Positions 27,614 through 36,623 of a DNA stretch of 64,000 nt are shown here, one piece after another; positions within the stretch are counted from its first letter, which is position 1; the number at the start of each line of letters is the position of its first letter. Source of the stretch: Thermomonas sp. HDW16 (GTDB lineage Bacteria; Pseudomonadota; Gammaproteobacteria; Xanthomonadales; Xanthomonadaceae). The position numbers and the translations under genes were made by a program. A model generated the notes under the pieces. The model made no database searches. It was not told where the DNA came from and worked only from the letters and a program-made list of their open reading frames with translations. The stretch covers positions 1,302,001 to 1,366,000 of the forward strand of contig NZ_CP049872.1 of NCBI RefSeq assembly GCF_011302915.1, in the 5' to 3' direction.

Positions 27614-30462
27614 CCGACAAGCAAGAAAACCCGTACAAGGCGACCATCCTGCTGCCGGAGACCGCGTTCCCGATGCGCGGCGACCTGCCCAAGCGCGAGC
27701 CCGCCACACTGGAACGCTGGGAAAGCGAAGGCCTGTACGCGCAGATTCGTGGTGTCGCCAAGGGCCGCCCGCAGTTCGTGCTGCACGATGGCCCGCCGTA
27801 CGCCAACGGCGCGATCCACCTGGGCCATGCGGTCAACAAGATCCTCAAGGACATCATCGTCAAGTCGAAGACGCTGGCCGGTTTCGACGCGCCGTACATC
27901 CCGGGTTGGGACTGCCATGGCCTGCCGATCGAGATCGCCATCGAGAAGAAGTGGGGCAAGGTCGGCGTCAAGCTGGATGCGGTCGAATTCCGGCAAAAGT
28001 GCCGTGAATACGCCAACGAGCAGATCGATGTGCAGCGTCGCGATTTCAAGCGCCTTGGCGTGCTCGGCGATTGGGACAACCCGTACCGCACGCTGGATTT
28101 CAAGTTCGAAGCCGACGAGATCCGCGCGCTGGCGAAGGTGGTCGAGAACGGCCACCTGCTGCGTGGCGTGAAGCCGGTGTACTGGTGCTTCGATTGCGGT
28201 TCCGCGTTGGCCGAGGCGGAGATCGAATACCAGGACAAGACCTCGCCGGCGGTGGACGTGGCCTATGCCGCGCGCAACCCGCAGGCATTGAGCCGCGCAT
28301 TCGGCAGCGAGCTGCCCGAGGGCGTGGAAGTGGCGGTGCCGATCTGGACCACCACGCCATGGACGCTGCCTGCATCCTTGGCGATCTCGCTGGGCCCGCA
28401 ACTGGATTACGTGCTGGCCGAAGGCCCGACCAAGGCCGACGGCACCCGCCGCTGGCTGGTGCTGGCCGAGGCATTGGCCGAGAAAGCGCTCAAGCGTTAT
28501 GGCGTGGACGAAGTCGTCATCCTCGGCCACGTGCAGGGCGAAAAACTCGAGGGCATGCAGTTCGCGCATCCGTTCTACGACGAGCGCGACATCCCGATCC
28601 TGCTGGGCGACCATGTCAGCGCCGAAGACGGCACCGGCGCCGTGCACACCGCGCCCGGCCACGGCCAGGAAGACTTCGCGGTGTCGCAGAAGTACGGCCT
28701 GATCGACAAGTATTCCGCAGCGCAGCTCAACCCGGTCGATGGCCGCGGCGTGTACCTGCCTTCGACGCCGCCTGCGGGCGACACCGAACTCGCCGGCATG
28801 CATGTGTGGAAAGCCAACGAGGCGATCCCGGAAGTGCTGCGCGGCAGGGACGCATTGCTCGCATTTTCCAAGCTCAGCCACAGCTACCCGCATTGCTGGC
28901 GACACAAGACACCGGTGGCGTTCCGCGCCACGCCGCAGTGGTTCATCTCGATGGAGCAGGCGCACCTGCGCCGTGACGCATTGGCCGCCATCGAAACCGT
29001 GACGTGGTATCCCGGCTGGGGCCAGGCGCGCATCGCCGGCATGGTCGCCGATCGCCCGGACTGGACGATCTCGCGCCAGCGCACCTGGGGCGTGCCGATC
29101 GCCTTGTTCGTGCATCGCGAAACCGGTGAGCCGCATCCGCGCAGTGTCGAGCTGATGCGCCAGGTCGCCGACCGCGTCGAGCAGGGCGGCGTGGACGTCT
29201 GGTATTCGCTGGATGCCGCCGAGCTGCTGGGCGATGAGGCTGCGCAGTACGACAAGATCACCGACATCCTCGATGTCTGGTTCGATTCCGGCGTGACCCA
29301 CGAAGCGGTGTTGCTGCCGCGCGGTCTCGGCAAGCCGGCCGACCTGTACCTGGAAGGTTCCGACCAGCATCGCGGCTGGTTCCAGAGTTCGCTGCTCACC
29401 GGCGTGGCCATCGACAAGGCCGCGCCGTACCGGCAATGCCTGACCCACGGCTTCACCGTGGACGAGCACGGCCGCAAGATGTCGAAGTCGCTGGGTAACG
29501 GCATCGAGCCGCAGGACATCATGAAGACGCTGGGCGCGGACATCCTGCGCCTGTGGATCGCCAGTGCCGACTACAGCAACGAGATGTCGCTGTCGCAGGA
29601 GATCCTCAAGCGTAATGCGGACGCCTACCGTCGCATCCGCAACACCGCGCGCTTCCTGCTCGGCAACCTGCACGGCTTCGATCCCGCCCGCGACCTGCTG
29701 CCGCTGGACGAGATGGTGGCGCTGGATCGGTGGATCGTGCATCGCGCCTGGCAGGTGCAGGAAGAGATCGCCAAGGCTTATGCGGATTACGATTTCGCCG
29801 CGGTGGTGCAGGCGCTGATGAATTTCTGCAGCGTGGATCTTGGTTCGTTGTATCTCGATGTCACCAAGGATCGCCTGTACACCATGCGCGAGGATTCGCG
29901 CGGCCGTCGCAGCGCGCAATCGGCGATGTATCGCATCGCCGAGGCTTTCGTACGCTGGATCGCGCCGGTGCTGAGCTTCACCGCCGATGAAATGTGGCAG
30001 CAGTTGCCGGGTGAGCGTGCAGCCAATGTGCTGTTCGCGACCTGGTACGAGGGCCTGGCGCCGTTGGCGGACGATGCCGCGTTGTCGGCAACCGACATGG
30101 ACGGTTTGCTCGCGCTGCGCGAGCAGGTGTCCAAGGTGCTGGAGCCGATGCGCGCCGCCGGCGAGATCGGTGCCGCACTCGATGCGGAGATCGAACTGCG
30201 TTGCGGCGTTGCCGAGCAGAACCGGCTGGCTCCGTTGGCCGACGAATTGCGCTTCCTGTTCATCAGCGGCGACGTGAGCGTGGTCCCGGATGCGGCTGCG
30301 AAGGGTGTGGTCGGGGTGTTTGCGCAGCCGACGACGAAGGTGAAGTGCGTGCGTTGCTGGCAGCGCCGCGAAGATGTCGGTAGCGATGCGCGCCATCCGG
30401 ACTTGTGCATGCGCTGCGTGTCCAATATCGAAGGACCGGGCGAAGACCGGAAGTGGTTCTGA
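27610..30462 (+). CDS. ileS: Isoleucyl-tRNA synthetase
   Basis: IleRS charges tRNA-Ile and edits mischarged valine. It has 950 residues. The class I HIGH motif appears as [18 protein letters not shown] near 60, and KMSKS in [17 protein letters not shown] near 622. The CP1 editing domain contains [11 protein letters not shown] near 250 and [16 protein letters not shown] near 347. The C-terminal zinc finger CVRCW...CMRC is intact, as in bacterial type 1 enzymes. The start is GTG, overlapping the ribF stop. The stop overlaps the lspA ATG by one base. Confidence 0.97.
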   Translation: MTDKQENPYKATILLPETAFPMRGDLPKREPATLERWESEGLYAQIRGVAKGRPQFVLHDGPPYANGAIHLGHAVNKILKDIIVKSKTLAGFDAPYIPGWDCHGLPIEIAIEKKWGKVGVKLDAVEFRQKCREYANEQIDVQRRDFKRLGVLGDWDNPYRTLDFKFEADEIRALAKVVENGHLLRGVKPVYWCFDCGSALAEAEIEYQDKTSPAVDVAYAARNPQALSRAFGSELPEGVEVAVPIWTTTPWTLPASLAISLGPQLDYVLAEGPTKADGTRRWLVLAEALAEKALKRYGVDEVVILGHVQGEKLEGMQFAHPFYDERDIPILLGDHVSAEDGTGAVHTAPGHGQEDFAVSQKYGLIDKYSAAQLNPVDGRGVYLPSTPPAGDTELAGMHVWKANEAIPEVLRGRDALLAFSKLSHSYPHCWRHKTPVAFRATPQWFISMEQAHLRRDALAAIETVTWYPGWGQARIAGMVADRPDWTISRQRTWGVPIALFVHRETGEPHPRSVELMRQVADRVEQGGVDVWYSLDAAELLGDEAAQYDKITDILDVWFDSGVTHEAVLLPRGLGKPADLYLEGSDQHRGWFQSSLLTGVAIDKAAPYRQCLTHGFTVDEHGRKMSKSLGNGIEPQDIMKTLGADILRLWIASADYSNEMSLSQEILKRNADAYRRIRNTARFLLGNLHGFDPARDLLPLDEMVALDRWIVHRAWQVQEEIAKAYADYDFAAVVQALMNFCSVDLGSLYLDVTKDRLYTMREDSRGRRSAQSAMYRIAEAFVRWIAPVLSFTADEMWQQLPGERAANVLFATWYEGLAPLADDAALSATDMDGLLALREQVSKVLEPMRAAGEIGAALDAEIELRCGVAEQNRLAPLADELRFLFISGDVSVVPDAAAKGVVGVFAQPTTKVKCVRCWQRREDVGSDARHPDLCMRCVSNIEGPGEDRKWF

Positions 30463-30965
30463 TGACGGCATCCGTAAAACCCAATGCACTGCCCTGGTTG
30501 CTGGTTTCGCTGCTGGTGCTGGTGCTGGATCAGTGGACCAAGGCCTGGGTGTTGTCGGCCTTGCCGGAATACACCGCCGTGCCGGTGATCGACGGCTTCT
30601 GGAACTGGTACCGCACCTACAACACCGGCGCGGCCTTCAGCTTCCTGGCCGATGCCGGCGGCTGGCAGAAGTATTTCTTCATGCTGCTGGCATTCGGCAT
30701 CAGCGGCTTGATGGCATGGATGCTGTCGCGCACCGCGCGCCGCGACTGGAAGCAGGCGCTGCCGCTGGCGCTGGTGATCGGCGGCGCGATCGGCAACGTC
30801 ATCGACCGTTTCGCGCATGGACACGTGGTCGACTTCATCCAGTGGCATGTCGGTGACCATTACTGGCCGGCGTTCAACATCGCCGATTGCGCGGTGGTCG
30901 GTGGCGCCATCGGTATTGCCTTGTTCGGTCTGCTCACCGGCAAGTCGAAAACGAAGGGCGGATAA
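30462..30965 (+). CDS. lspA: Lipoprotein signal peptidase (signal peptidase II)
   Basis: LspA cleaves lipoprotein signal peptides after diacylglycerol is attached, in the inner membrane. The 167-residue protein has four membrane helices. The two catalytic aspartates can be seen in [21 protein letters not shown] near 108-128 and [12 protein letters not shown] near 142. [17 protein letters not shown] near 52 is also conserved. The ATG overlaps the ileS stop as TGATG. Substrates in this window include PstS1 (if functional), PCuAC, the efflux outer-membrane factor and the serine hydrolase. Confidence 0.96.
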   Translation: MTASVKPNALPWLLVSLLVLVLDQWTKAWVLSALPEYTAVPVIDGFWNWYRTYNTGAAFSFLADAGGWQKYFFMLLAFGISGLMAWMLSRTARRDWKQALPLALVIGGAIGNVIDRFAHGHVVDFIQWHVGDHYWPAFNIADCAVVGGAIGIALFGLLTGKSKTKGG

Positions 30966-30972
30966 TCAGGCC

Positions 30973-31926
30973 ATGGATGTCTTGCTCGCCAATCCGCGTG
31001 GTTTCTGTGCCGGCGTCGACCGCGCCATCGAGATCGTCAAGCGCGCCATCGAAACCCTGGGTGCGCCGATCTACGTGCGCCACGAAGTCGTGCACAACAA
31101 ATTCGTAGTCGACGACCTGAAGGCGCGCGGCGCGATCTTCGTCGAGGAACTGGACGAAGTGCCCGATGGCAACACGGTGATCTTCAGCGCGCATGGTGTC
31201 TCGCAGGCCGTGCGCCGCGAAGCTGAACGGCGTGGCCTGAAGGTATTCGATGCGACCTGCCCGTTGGTGACCAAGGTGCATCTGGAAGTGGCGCGGCAAT
31301 GCCGCAACGGCCGCGACATGGTGTTGATCGGCCACGCCGGGCATCCGGAAGTCGAAGGCACGATGGGCCAATGGAGCCGCGAGGGTGGGGTGGGCACGAT
31401 CCATCTGGTCGAAGACATCGACGACGTTGCCACAATCGAGATCGCACAGCCCGAAAACTGCACGTTCACCACCCAGACCACGCTGAGCGTGGACGATACT
31501 CGCGACATCATCGCGGCGCTCAAGGCGAAATTTCCGGCGATCCAGGGGCCGAAAAACGACGACATCTGCTACGCCACCCAGAACCGTCAGGACGCCGTGC
31601 GTGAGCTGGTGGGCGAGGGCTGCGACGCGGTGCTGGTGGTCGGTTCACCCAATTCCTCCAACTCCAACCGCCTGCGCGAGCTGGCCGAACGCGAAGGTGC
31701 AGCGGCCTGGCTGATCGATGGCGCCGAGGAGATCGATCCGGCCTGGATCGCGGGCAAATCGCGGATTGGCGTGACGGCAGGTGCTTCAGCGCCGGACGTG
31801 CTGGTGCGCGGGGTGCTGGAGCGTCTGCAGGAGCTCGGGGCTGCCAGCGTGCGCGAACTGCATGGCGAGCCGGAGTCCATGGTGTTCGCCTTGCCCAAGG
31901 AACTGCGCCTGCGGCTGGTCGATTGA
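30973..31926 (+). CDS. ispH: 4-hydroxy-3-methylbut-2-enyl diphosphate reductase
   Basis: IspH (LytB) carries out the last step of the MEP isoprenoid pathway, reducing HMBPP to IPP and DMAPP with a [4Fe-4S] cluster. The 317-residue protein holds the three cluster cysteines in [15 protein letters not shown] near 13, [12 protein letters not shown] near 97 and [14 protein letters not shown] near 198. The catalytic Glu lies in the central [10 protein letters not shown] segment region. The chosen ATG is 7 bases after lspA. It is the last gene of the murJ-side operon and a hairpin follows. Confidence 0.96.
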   Translation: MDVLLANPRGFCAGVDRAIEIVKRAIETLGAPIYVRHEVVHNKFVVDDLKARGAIFVEELDEVPDGNTVIFSAHGVSQAVRREAERRGLKVFDATCPLVTKVHLEVARQCRNGRDMVLIGHAGHPEVEGTMGQWSREGGVGTIHLVEDIDDVATIEIAQPENCTFTTQTTLSVDDTRDIIAALKAKFPAIQGPKNDDICYATQNRQDAVRELVGEGCDAVLVVGSPNSSNSNRLRELAEREGAAAWLIDGAEEIDPAWIAGKSRIGVTAGASAPDVLVRGVLERLQELGAASVRELHGEPESMVFALPKELRLRLVD

Positions 31927-31930
31927 TGCG

Positions 31931-31958
31931 CGAACGCCACGCATCGGTGTGGCGTTCG
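31931..31958 (+). terminator. Hairpin after ispH
   Basis: A 10-base stem CGAACGCCAC/GTGGCGTTCG with an 8-base loop lies 4 bases after the ispH stop. There is no strong T-run, so it may be Rho-assisted or an mRNA-stability element. Confidence 0.5.
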
Positions 31959-32222
31959 GTTCAGCAGAGAGCGGGGCGACCAGGAAGAGCGGCGCATGGC
32001 GCCATCGACGAGGTATTCCGGCGCCCCGGGGGAGGAGCGGGCAACGTCCATGTCGCCCGTGTCTTGAATGCTGCCAGATCGGATCTTTTTTGCGATGACA
32101 GGATTGCTGTCGTAGCCTCATATTCTTCTTATTTCTATTGGATTTCAGGTGAAAATGACAGCTGCCAAGTGCATAATGATGCCAGTTTTAATGGCCGCCA
32201 GTGATTTTGTCGCGGGGGTCTT
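31959..32222. other. Intergenic stretch before the XRE regulator, AT-richer than flanks
   Basis: About 260 bases without a supported gene. From about 32085 the composition turns AT-rich (TTTTTTGC, CATATTCTTCTTATTTCTATT), unlike the rest of the window. A CATAAT box at 32173-32178 with TGAAAA 16 bases upstream is a weak promoter candidate for the XRE gene. Nothing resembling an integrase, transposase or inverted repeat is present. Confidence 0.5.
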
Positions 32223-32606
32223 ATGAAGATGCAGGAACGGATCAGGCGAGCACGTCGCAAGGCCGGCTTGTCGCAGGCGGCATTGGCTGAGCTGGTGAAA
32301 GTCCAACGCAGCGCGGTCTCCAACTGGGAGTCCGCGACCCAGGTGCTGCCCACCATGCAGAACTTGGTGGCGATCGCCCGTACTTGTCGAGTGTCGATCG
32401 AATGGCTGGGTACCGGCCGCGGAGGCATGGCGCTTGATCCGGAGGCGCAGGCCGATATCCCCGCAGCGGATGCAGAACTTGTTGATGCGCATGAGGAGCG
32501 CGAGCTGCTGGCGGCCTATCGCAATCTGCCGCGCCGCTCCCAGCACCTTGTCATGGAATTGACCCAAGCGCTGCAAGCCGGCCGGCGCAAAACGAAGTCC
32601 GCATAA
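32223..32606 (+). CDS. XRE-family helix-turn-helix regulator
   Basis: A 127-residue DNA-binding protein with a Cro/C1-type HTH at residues 5-60 (IRRARRKAGLSQAALAELVKV, QRSAVSNWESATQ, WLGTGRGG). The C-terminal part is acidic and then basic (DAHEERELLAAYRNLPRRSQH) and resembles the helical tail of small phage-like or chromosomal XRE repressors. It stands alone in an AT-richer patch just before tRNA-Thr. Its target is unknown. No other phage or toxin gene accompanies it, so it may be a remnant of a lost element or a resident regulator. Confidence 0.8.
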   Translation: MKMQERIRRARRKAGLSQAALAELVKVQRSAVSNWESATQVLPTMQNLVAIARTCRVSIEWLGTGRGGMALDPEAQADIPAADAELVDAHEERELLAAYRNLPRRSQHLVMELTQALQAGRRKTKSA

Positions 32607-32664
32607 ACCGCTCCCCAAGCATTTGCTGGAACACGGGCCCTGCAGCGGCTAGAATTGCGCCCAC

Positions 32665-32740
32665 GCCGGAATAGCTCAGTTGGTAGAGCACGTCATTCGT
32701 AATGATGGGGTCGTAGGTTCGATTCCTATTTCCGGCACCA
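32665..32740 (+). tRNA. tRNA-Thr (anticodon CGT)
   Basis: A 76-base cloverleaf. The acceptor stem is GCCGGAA/TTCCGGC, the D-arm begins AGCTCAGTTGGTAGAGC, and the anticodon stem is CGTCA/TGATG with loop TTCGTAA, giving anticodon CGT. The T-arm is AGGTTCGATTCCT. CCA is encoded (ACCA end). It decodes ACG. Confidence 0.95.
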
Positions 32741-32751
32741 ATTGCAATGCC

Positions 32752-32788
32752 GCAAAACCCCGCGTTCTACGCGGGGTTTTGCTTTTTT
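32752..32788 (+). terminator. Terminator after tRNA-Thr
   Basis: A 13-base stem GCAAAACCCCGCG/CGCGGGGTTTTGC with a TTCTA loop is followed by six T. It lies 11 bases after the tRNA. Confidence 0.93.
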
Positions 32789-32818
32789 GCGGCGGTTGGC
32801 TCTGGCATTCTGCGGTGC

Positions 32819-34153
32819 ATGCAGATACGTAGCCTCGGTCGGTCGAAGTTCATCGTTGCCTCCTTGGTTGCATTCTTGCTGGCCTGGCATTGTCTGTCTG
32901 CGTCTGCAACTGGGCAGAGGCCAGCGCAACAGGTGCCCAATACCTGCGATGGTTATCCGCGCCTGCAGATCGGCATGGCGGAGGGTTTTTGCGCGGGGCT
33001 GGTGGTCGCGCCTGTCGGAGGCAAGCGTCGATTGCAACTGCCGCGTTCGTTGGTGCAGCTCGATGACGACACATGGTTGATCGCCGATCTTGGCGGCTGG
33101 GGCACCGCGAGAGGCGCGATTTGGAAATTGCGGGTCAAGTCCGATGCTGGCGTGGAGATTGCGCGGCTGATTGCTGGCCTGAATGTGCCCCACGCCTTGG
33201 CGATCGGTGCCGACGGCAAGGCATATGTGGGTGAAATGAGCCGTATCTTCCGCTTCGATCCGCGTGCCCGGATTCCGGCCGACACCATCGAGACCATGGT
33301 TTCCGGCTTGCCGGACAACCGCTTGCATGAGAACCGGCATCCATTGTCCAAGTTCGTATTCATGCCGGACGGTGCACTGCTGGTGAACATCGGTGCACCT
33401 TCCGATCAGTGCCTGGATACCTCCGGCAATGCCAGGGAAAACTCGTGTCCTGAAAGTGAAGCCGGCGAATACACCGCCAGCCTGCGTCGCTATGCGCCGG
33501 ATGGCGGTGGCGGCTGGAGCCGCGATTACACGGTGCTTGCGAAGGGGTTGCGGAATTCCGTTGCACTGGCGGTACATCGCTCTGGTACGGTGTTGCAAGG
33601 CGAGAACAGCTACGACTTCACGACACGCTGGTTCCCGTTTGACGAGGTCAACCTGATTCGCGCTGGGCGTCACTATGGCTGGCCGTATTGCGCCGGTGTC
33701 GCCACGCCGACGCCAGGCTGGAAAGGGCGCCGCGCAATGGCCTGCGGTTCCCGAGCGCATACGGCGCCCGTATTGCTGTTGCCGCCACACGCCGCGCCGC
33801 TGGACATGTTGTGGTACGAGGGCGTGATGTTCCCGCAGCTGCAAGGGACGTTGCTGATGAGCTGGCACGGTTATCGCTCCGTGGGAGGTCGCGTTGTTGC
33901 CTTTGCCACCGATGAAATGGGTGTTCCCGTTGCGGGGCGTGATGCGCGCTATCCGATATACGGCGGGCAACCTCGACGTTACGGAGCTTCGCCGTCCGCT
34001 GATGCTTTTATATTGACGCCAGGATGGGGCAGGGCGGCGGGCAAACGTCCGCAAGGCTCGCCGGTCGGTCTTGCCGTGGCGAATGACGGGGCGATATGGG
34101 TGACGGACGATCGGGCTGGCCAGGTCATCCGGATAGCGGTGGATCGGCCCTGA
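32819..34153 (+). CDS. PQQ-dependent sugar dehydrogenase-like beta-propeller protein
   Basis: A 444-residue exported protein resembling soluble glucose/sorbosone dehydrogenases (GSDH family), six-bladed propellers that oxidise sugars with PQQ. The N-terminus is a signal peptide (hydrophobic core VASLVAFLLAWHCLSASA). Propeller-like segments include VPHALAIGADGKAYVGEM, PLSKFVFMPDGALLVNIGAPSD, EVNLIRAGRHYGWPYC and RPQGSPVGLAVANDGAIWVTDD. The YGWPYC and final GxxDDxxGxxxR-like segments are typical. Whether PQQ binds cannot be judged, and no PQQ synthesis genes are in the window. Extra cysteines suggest periplasmic disulfides. Confidence 0.78.
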   Translation: MQIRSLGRSKFIVASLVAFLLAWHCLSASATGQRPAQQVPNTCDGYPRLQIGMAEGFCAGLVVAPVGGKRRLQLPRSLVQLDDDTWLIADLGGWGTARGAIWKLRVKSDAGVEIARLIAGLNVPHALAIGADGKAYVGEMSRIFRFDPRARIPADTIETMVSGLPDNRLHENRHPLSKFVFMPDGALLVNIGAPSDQCLDTSGNARENSCPESEAGEYTASLRRYAPDGGGGWSRDYTVLAKGLRNSVALAVHRSGTVLQGENSYDFTTRWFPFDEVNLIRAGRHYGWPYCAGVATPTPGWKGRRAMACGSRAHTAPVLLLPPHAAPLDMLWYEGVMFPQLQGTLLMSWHGYRSVGGRVVAFATDEMGVPVAGRDARYPIYGGQPRRYGASPSADAFILTPGWGRAAGKRPQGSPVGLAVANDGAIWVTDDRAGQVIRIAVDRP

Positions 34154-34219
34154 TGCCCGATCTTACGAGTCGAGACGCAGCGCAAGTACAGTAGCCGCTC
34201 GCGACTATCGAACATCTCC

Positions 34220-35608
34220 ATGGCCAAGCCTCCATCCAAGACCAAGACCGCCTACGTCTGCACCGAATGCGGTGCCGATTACCCCAAGTGGCAGGGGCAG
34301 TGCGATGCCTGCGGGGGATGGAACACATTGTCGGAAATCGTGCTTGAGTCCGCGGCGCAAGCGGCATCGCCGGCATCCCGCCGCAGCGGTTGGGCGGGCA
34401 AGGTCGATGCGCCGAAGGTGACCGCGCTGACCGACGTGCGCATAGATGCACAGGCGCGCGTGTCCACCGGCATCGGTGAGTTCGACCGCGTGCTCGGCGG
34501 TGGCCTCGCGGAAGGCGCGGTGGTGCTGGTCGGCGGCGATCCCGGCATCGGCAAATCGACGTTGTTGCTGCAGGCGCTTGCCTTGATGGCGACGAAACTG
34601 CCCGGCCTGTACGTGACTGGCGAGGAGTCCCTCGCTCAGGTCGCCGGGCGCGGGCAGCGCCTTGGGTTGCCACTTGCGGGCGTGCAGGCGCTGGCGGAAA
34701 CCTGCGTCGAGCGCATCCTCGAGCATGCGGTGGCGGTGAAGCCGAAAATCATCGTCGCCGATTCGATCCAGACGCTGTGGACGGACACGCTGAGCGCTGC
34801 GCCAGGTTCGGTCAGCCAGGTGCGCGAGGCCGCCGCGCGATTGGTGCGCTATGCCAAGGAAACCGGCACCGCCGTATTCCTGGTCGGTCATGTCACGAAA
34901 GAGGGTGGCATCGCCGGCCCGCGCGTGCTCGAACACATGGTGGATGCCGTGCTGTATTTCGAGGGCGATTCCGGCAGCCGTTTCCGCGTGCTGCGCGCGT
35001 TCAAGAACCGCTTCGGCGCGGTCAACGAATTGGGCGTGTTCGCGATGGGCGACAAGGGCCTGCGCGAAGTGCCGAATCCTTCCGCGATCTTCCTGTCCGG
35101 CGCCAGCGCGCCGCAGCCCGGCAGCTGCGTGATGGTCACGCGCGAAGGTACGCGGCCGCTGCTGGTGGAAGTGCAGGCGCTGGTGGATGCCTCGCCGTTG
35201 TCGAATCCGCGCCGGGTGGCCGTGGGCATGGAAGGCAACCGGTTGGCGATGCTGTTGGCGGTGCTGCATCGGCATGGCGGGATCATGACCGGCGATCAGG
35301 ACGTGTTCGTCAACGTGGTCGGCGGCATTCGCGTGCAGGAAACCGCTGCGGACTTGCCGGTGCTGCTGGCCGTGTTGTCCTCGCTGCGCGATGCGCCGTT
35401 GCCGGAAAAAACCATCGCGTTCGGCGAAGTCGGCCTAAGCGGCGAAATCCGCCCCGTGCCGAATGGCGAAGAGCGCTTGAACGAAGCCGCCACGCACGGC
35501 TTCAAGCGCGCCATCGTGGCCAAGGCGAATGCGCCGAAGGCCGGCAGTTACAAGGGTATGGAAGTGATCGCGGTCGAGCGCCTGTCCGAGGCGCTCGAGT
35601 ACACGTAA
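34220..35608 (+). CDS. radA: DNA repair protein RadA
   Basis: RadA (Sms) is a RecA-like helicase that extends recombination intermediates. Its 462 residues contain an N-terminal C4 zinc finger (CTECGADYPKWQGQCDACGG) near 11-30, Walker A GGDPGIGKSTLL near 109, the RadA-specific KNRFG motif (AFKNRFGAVNEL) near 262, and a C-terminal Lon-like domain (GEVGLSGEIRPVPNGEERL near 405). It converges with the quinone-reductase-like gene, with 9 bases between the ends. Confidence 0.96.
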   Translation: MAKPPSKTKTAYVCTECGADYPKWQGQCDACGGWNTLSEIVLESAAQAASPASRRSGWAGKVDAPKVTALTDVRIDAQARVSTGIGEFDRVLGGGLAEGAVVLVGGDPGIGKSTLLLQALALMATKLPGLYVTGEESLAQVAGRGQRLGLPLAGVQALAETCVERILEHAVAVKPKIIVADSIQTLWTDTLSAAPGSVSQVREAAARLVRYAKETGTAVFLVGHVTKEGGIAGPRVLEHMVDAVLYFEGDSGSRFRVLRAFKNRFGAVNELGVFAMGDKGLREVPNPSAIFLSGASAPQPGSCVMVTREGTRPLLVEVQALVDASPLSNPRRVAVGMEGNRLAMLLAVLHRHGGIMTGDQDVFVNVVGGIRVQETAADLPVLLAVLSSLRDAPLPEKTIAFGEVGLSGEIRPVPNGEERLNEAATHGFKRAIVAKANAPKAGSYKGMEVIAVERLSEALEYT

Positions 35609-35617
35609 CCCACCGGC

Positions 35618-36595
35618 TCAGACGCGCAACAGCACCTTGCCCTTGCGCGCGGGCTGCAGGCTGGCTGCCGCCGCTTGCGCGACATCGGCCAGGTCGTAGA
35701 TGCCGTCCACCGGCAATTGCAGTTGGCCGGCCAGCGTGCGCTGCAACAGTTCGCCGACCAGACGGCGCTTGTCTTCGACCGACATCGCCTGGCTGACCTT
35801 GCTGCCCCAGAAGCCTTTCACCGTGATCTGCCGGAAGATCAGGTCGCCCGGCGACAGCTGCATCGCCTCGCCGCTGAGCGCGCCGAACGACACCAGCGTG
35901 CCGCCGTCGCCGACCAGCGACAGCAGTTCGCCGCTGGGCTTGCCGCCGATCGAATCGATCGCCGCATGCACGGATGCGCTGCCGATGATCGCTCGCACCT
36001 GTTGCTTCCAGTCCGCCTGCGCAGTGGACACGGTATTGGCGATGCCGAGCGCGGCCAATTCGTCCACGCCGGAGTCGCGCCGCACCAGGTTGACGATATG
36101 CACACCGCGCGCTGCCGCCAGCATCGCCAGTGCCTTGCCGACCGCACCATTGGCGCTGTTCTGCAGGATCCACTGGCCGGGTTCGACTTGCAGGAATTCC
36201 AGCAGCATCAGCGCGCTGAGCGGCATCGCGATCAATTGCGCGGCGGCTTCATCGGCGATGCCATCCGGCATCGGGATCACCATCCGCGCTGGCGCGGTGA
36301 AATATTCGGCCCAGGTGCCGTGGCCGGAAGCAGCGGCCACGCGCTGGCCGATGGCGAAGCCTTCCACGCCTTCGCCCAGCGCATCGATGATGCCGACCGC
36401 TTCGCTGCCGCCGATCGCCGGCAGTTCCGGCTTGTAGCCGTACTGGCCGCTGACGGTCAGCAAGTCGTGGTTGTGGATCGGCGCCAGCAGCGTCTTGATC
36501 CGCACATGGCCGGGCTTGGGTTGCGGCACCGGGCCGTCGCCGGCAACAAGCACCTCGGCGGGGTTGCCGAACGTGTGGTGGATGGCGCTACGCAT
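35618..36595 (-). CDS. MDR-superfamily quinone/enoyl reductase
   Basis: A 325-residue zinc-free medium-chain dehydrogenase/reductase. It lacks the structural and catalytic zinc cysteines. The GroES-like domain holds PIHNHDLLTVSGQYGYKPEL followed by PAIGGSEAVGI, a pattern shared with quinone oxidoreductases and mitochondrial enoyl-ACP reductase (MECR). The Rossmann part is QNSANGAVGKALAMLAAARG near 146. The ATG at 36595 was chosen; an 18-residue upstream extension lacks conservation and reaches into the emrB end. It lies 28 bases downstream of emrB and could be read from the efflux operon. Substrate unknown. Confidence 0.82.
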   Translation of the reverse strand: MRSAIHHTFGNPAEVLVAGDGPVPQPKPGHVRIKTLLAPIHNHDLLTVSGQYGYKPELPAIGGSEAVGIIDALGEGVEGFAIGQRVAAASGHGTWAEYFTAPARMVIPMPDGIADEAAAQLIAMPLSALMLLEFLQVEPGQWILQNSANGAVGKALAMLAAARGVHIVNLVRRDSGVDELAALGIANTVSTAQADWKQQVRAIIGSASVHAAIDSIGGKPSGELLSLVGDGGTLVSFGALSGEAMQLSPGDLIFRQITVKGFWGSKVSQAMSVEDKRRLVGELLQRTLAGQLQLPVDGIYDLADVAQAAAASLQPARKGKVLLRV

Positions 36596-36623
36596 CGCAG
36601 GACTCCGTCGAATGGATTGGATG

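Noticed and set aside
27331..30489. 1052-codon open frame on the minus strand opposite ileS
   Set aside because: Antisense artefact of high-GC codon use; ileS is unmistakable on the other strand.
32665..32740. tRNA-Thr as the attachment site of a present genomic island
   Set aside because: No integrase, no second copy of the tRNA 3' end and only ordinary genes downstream.
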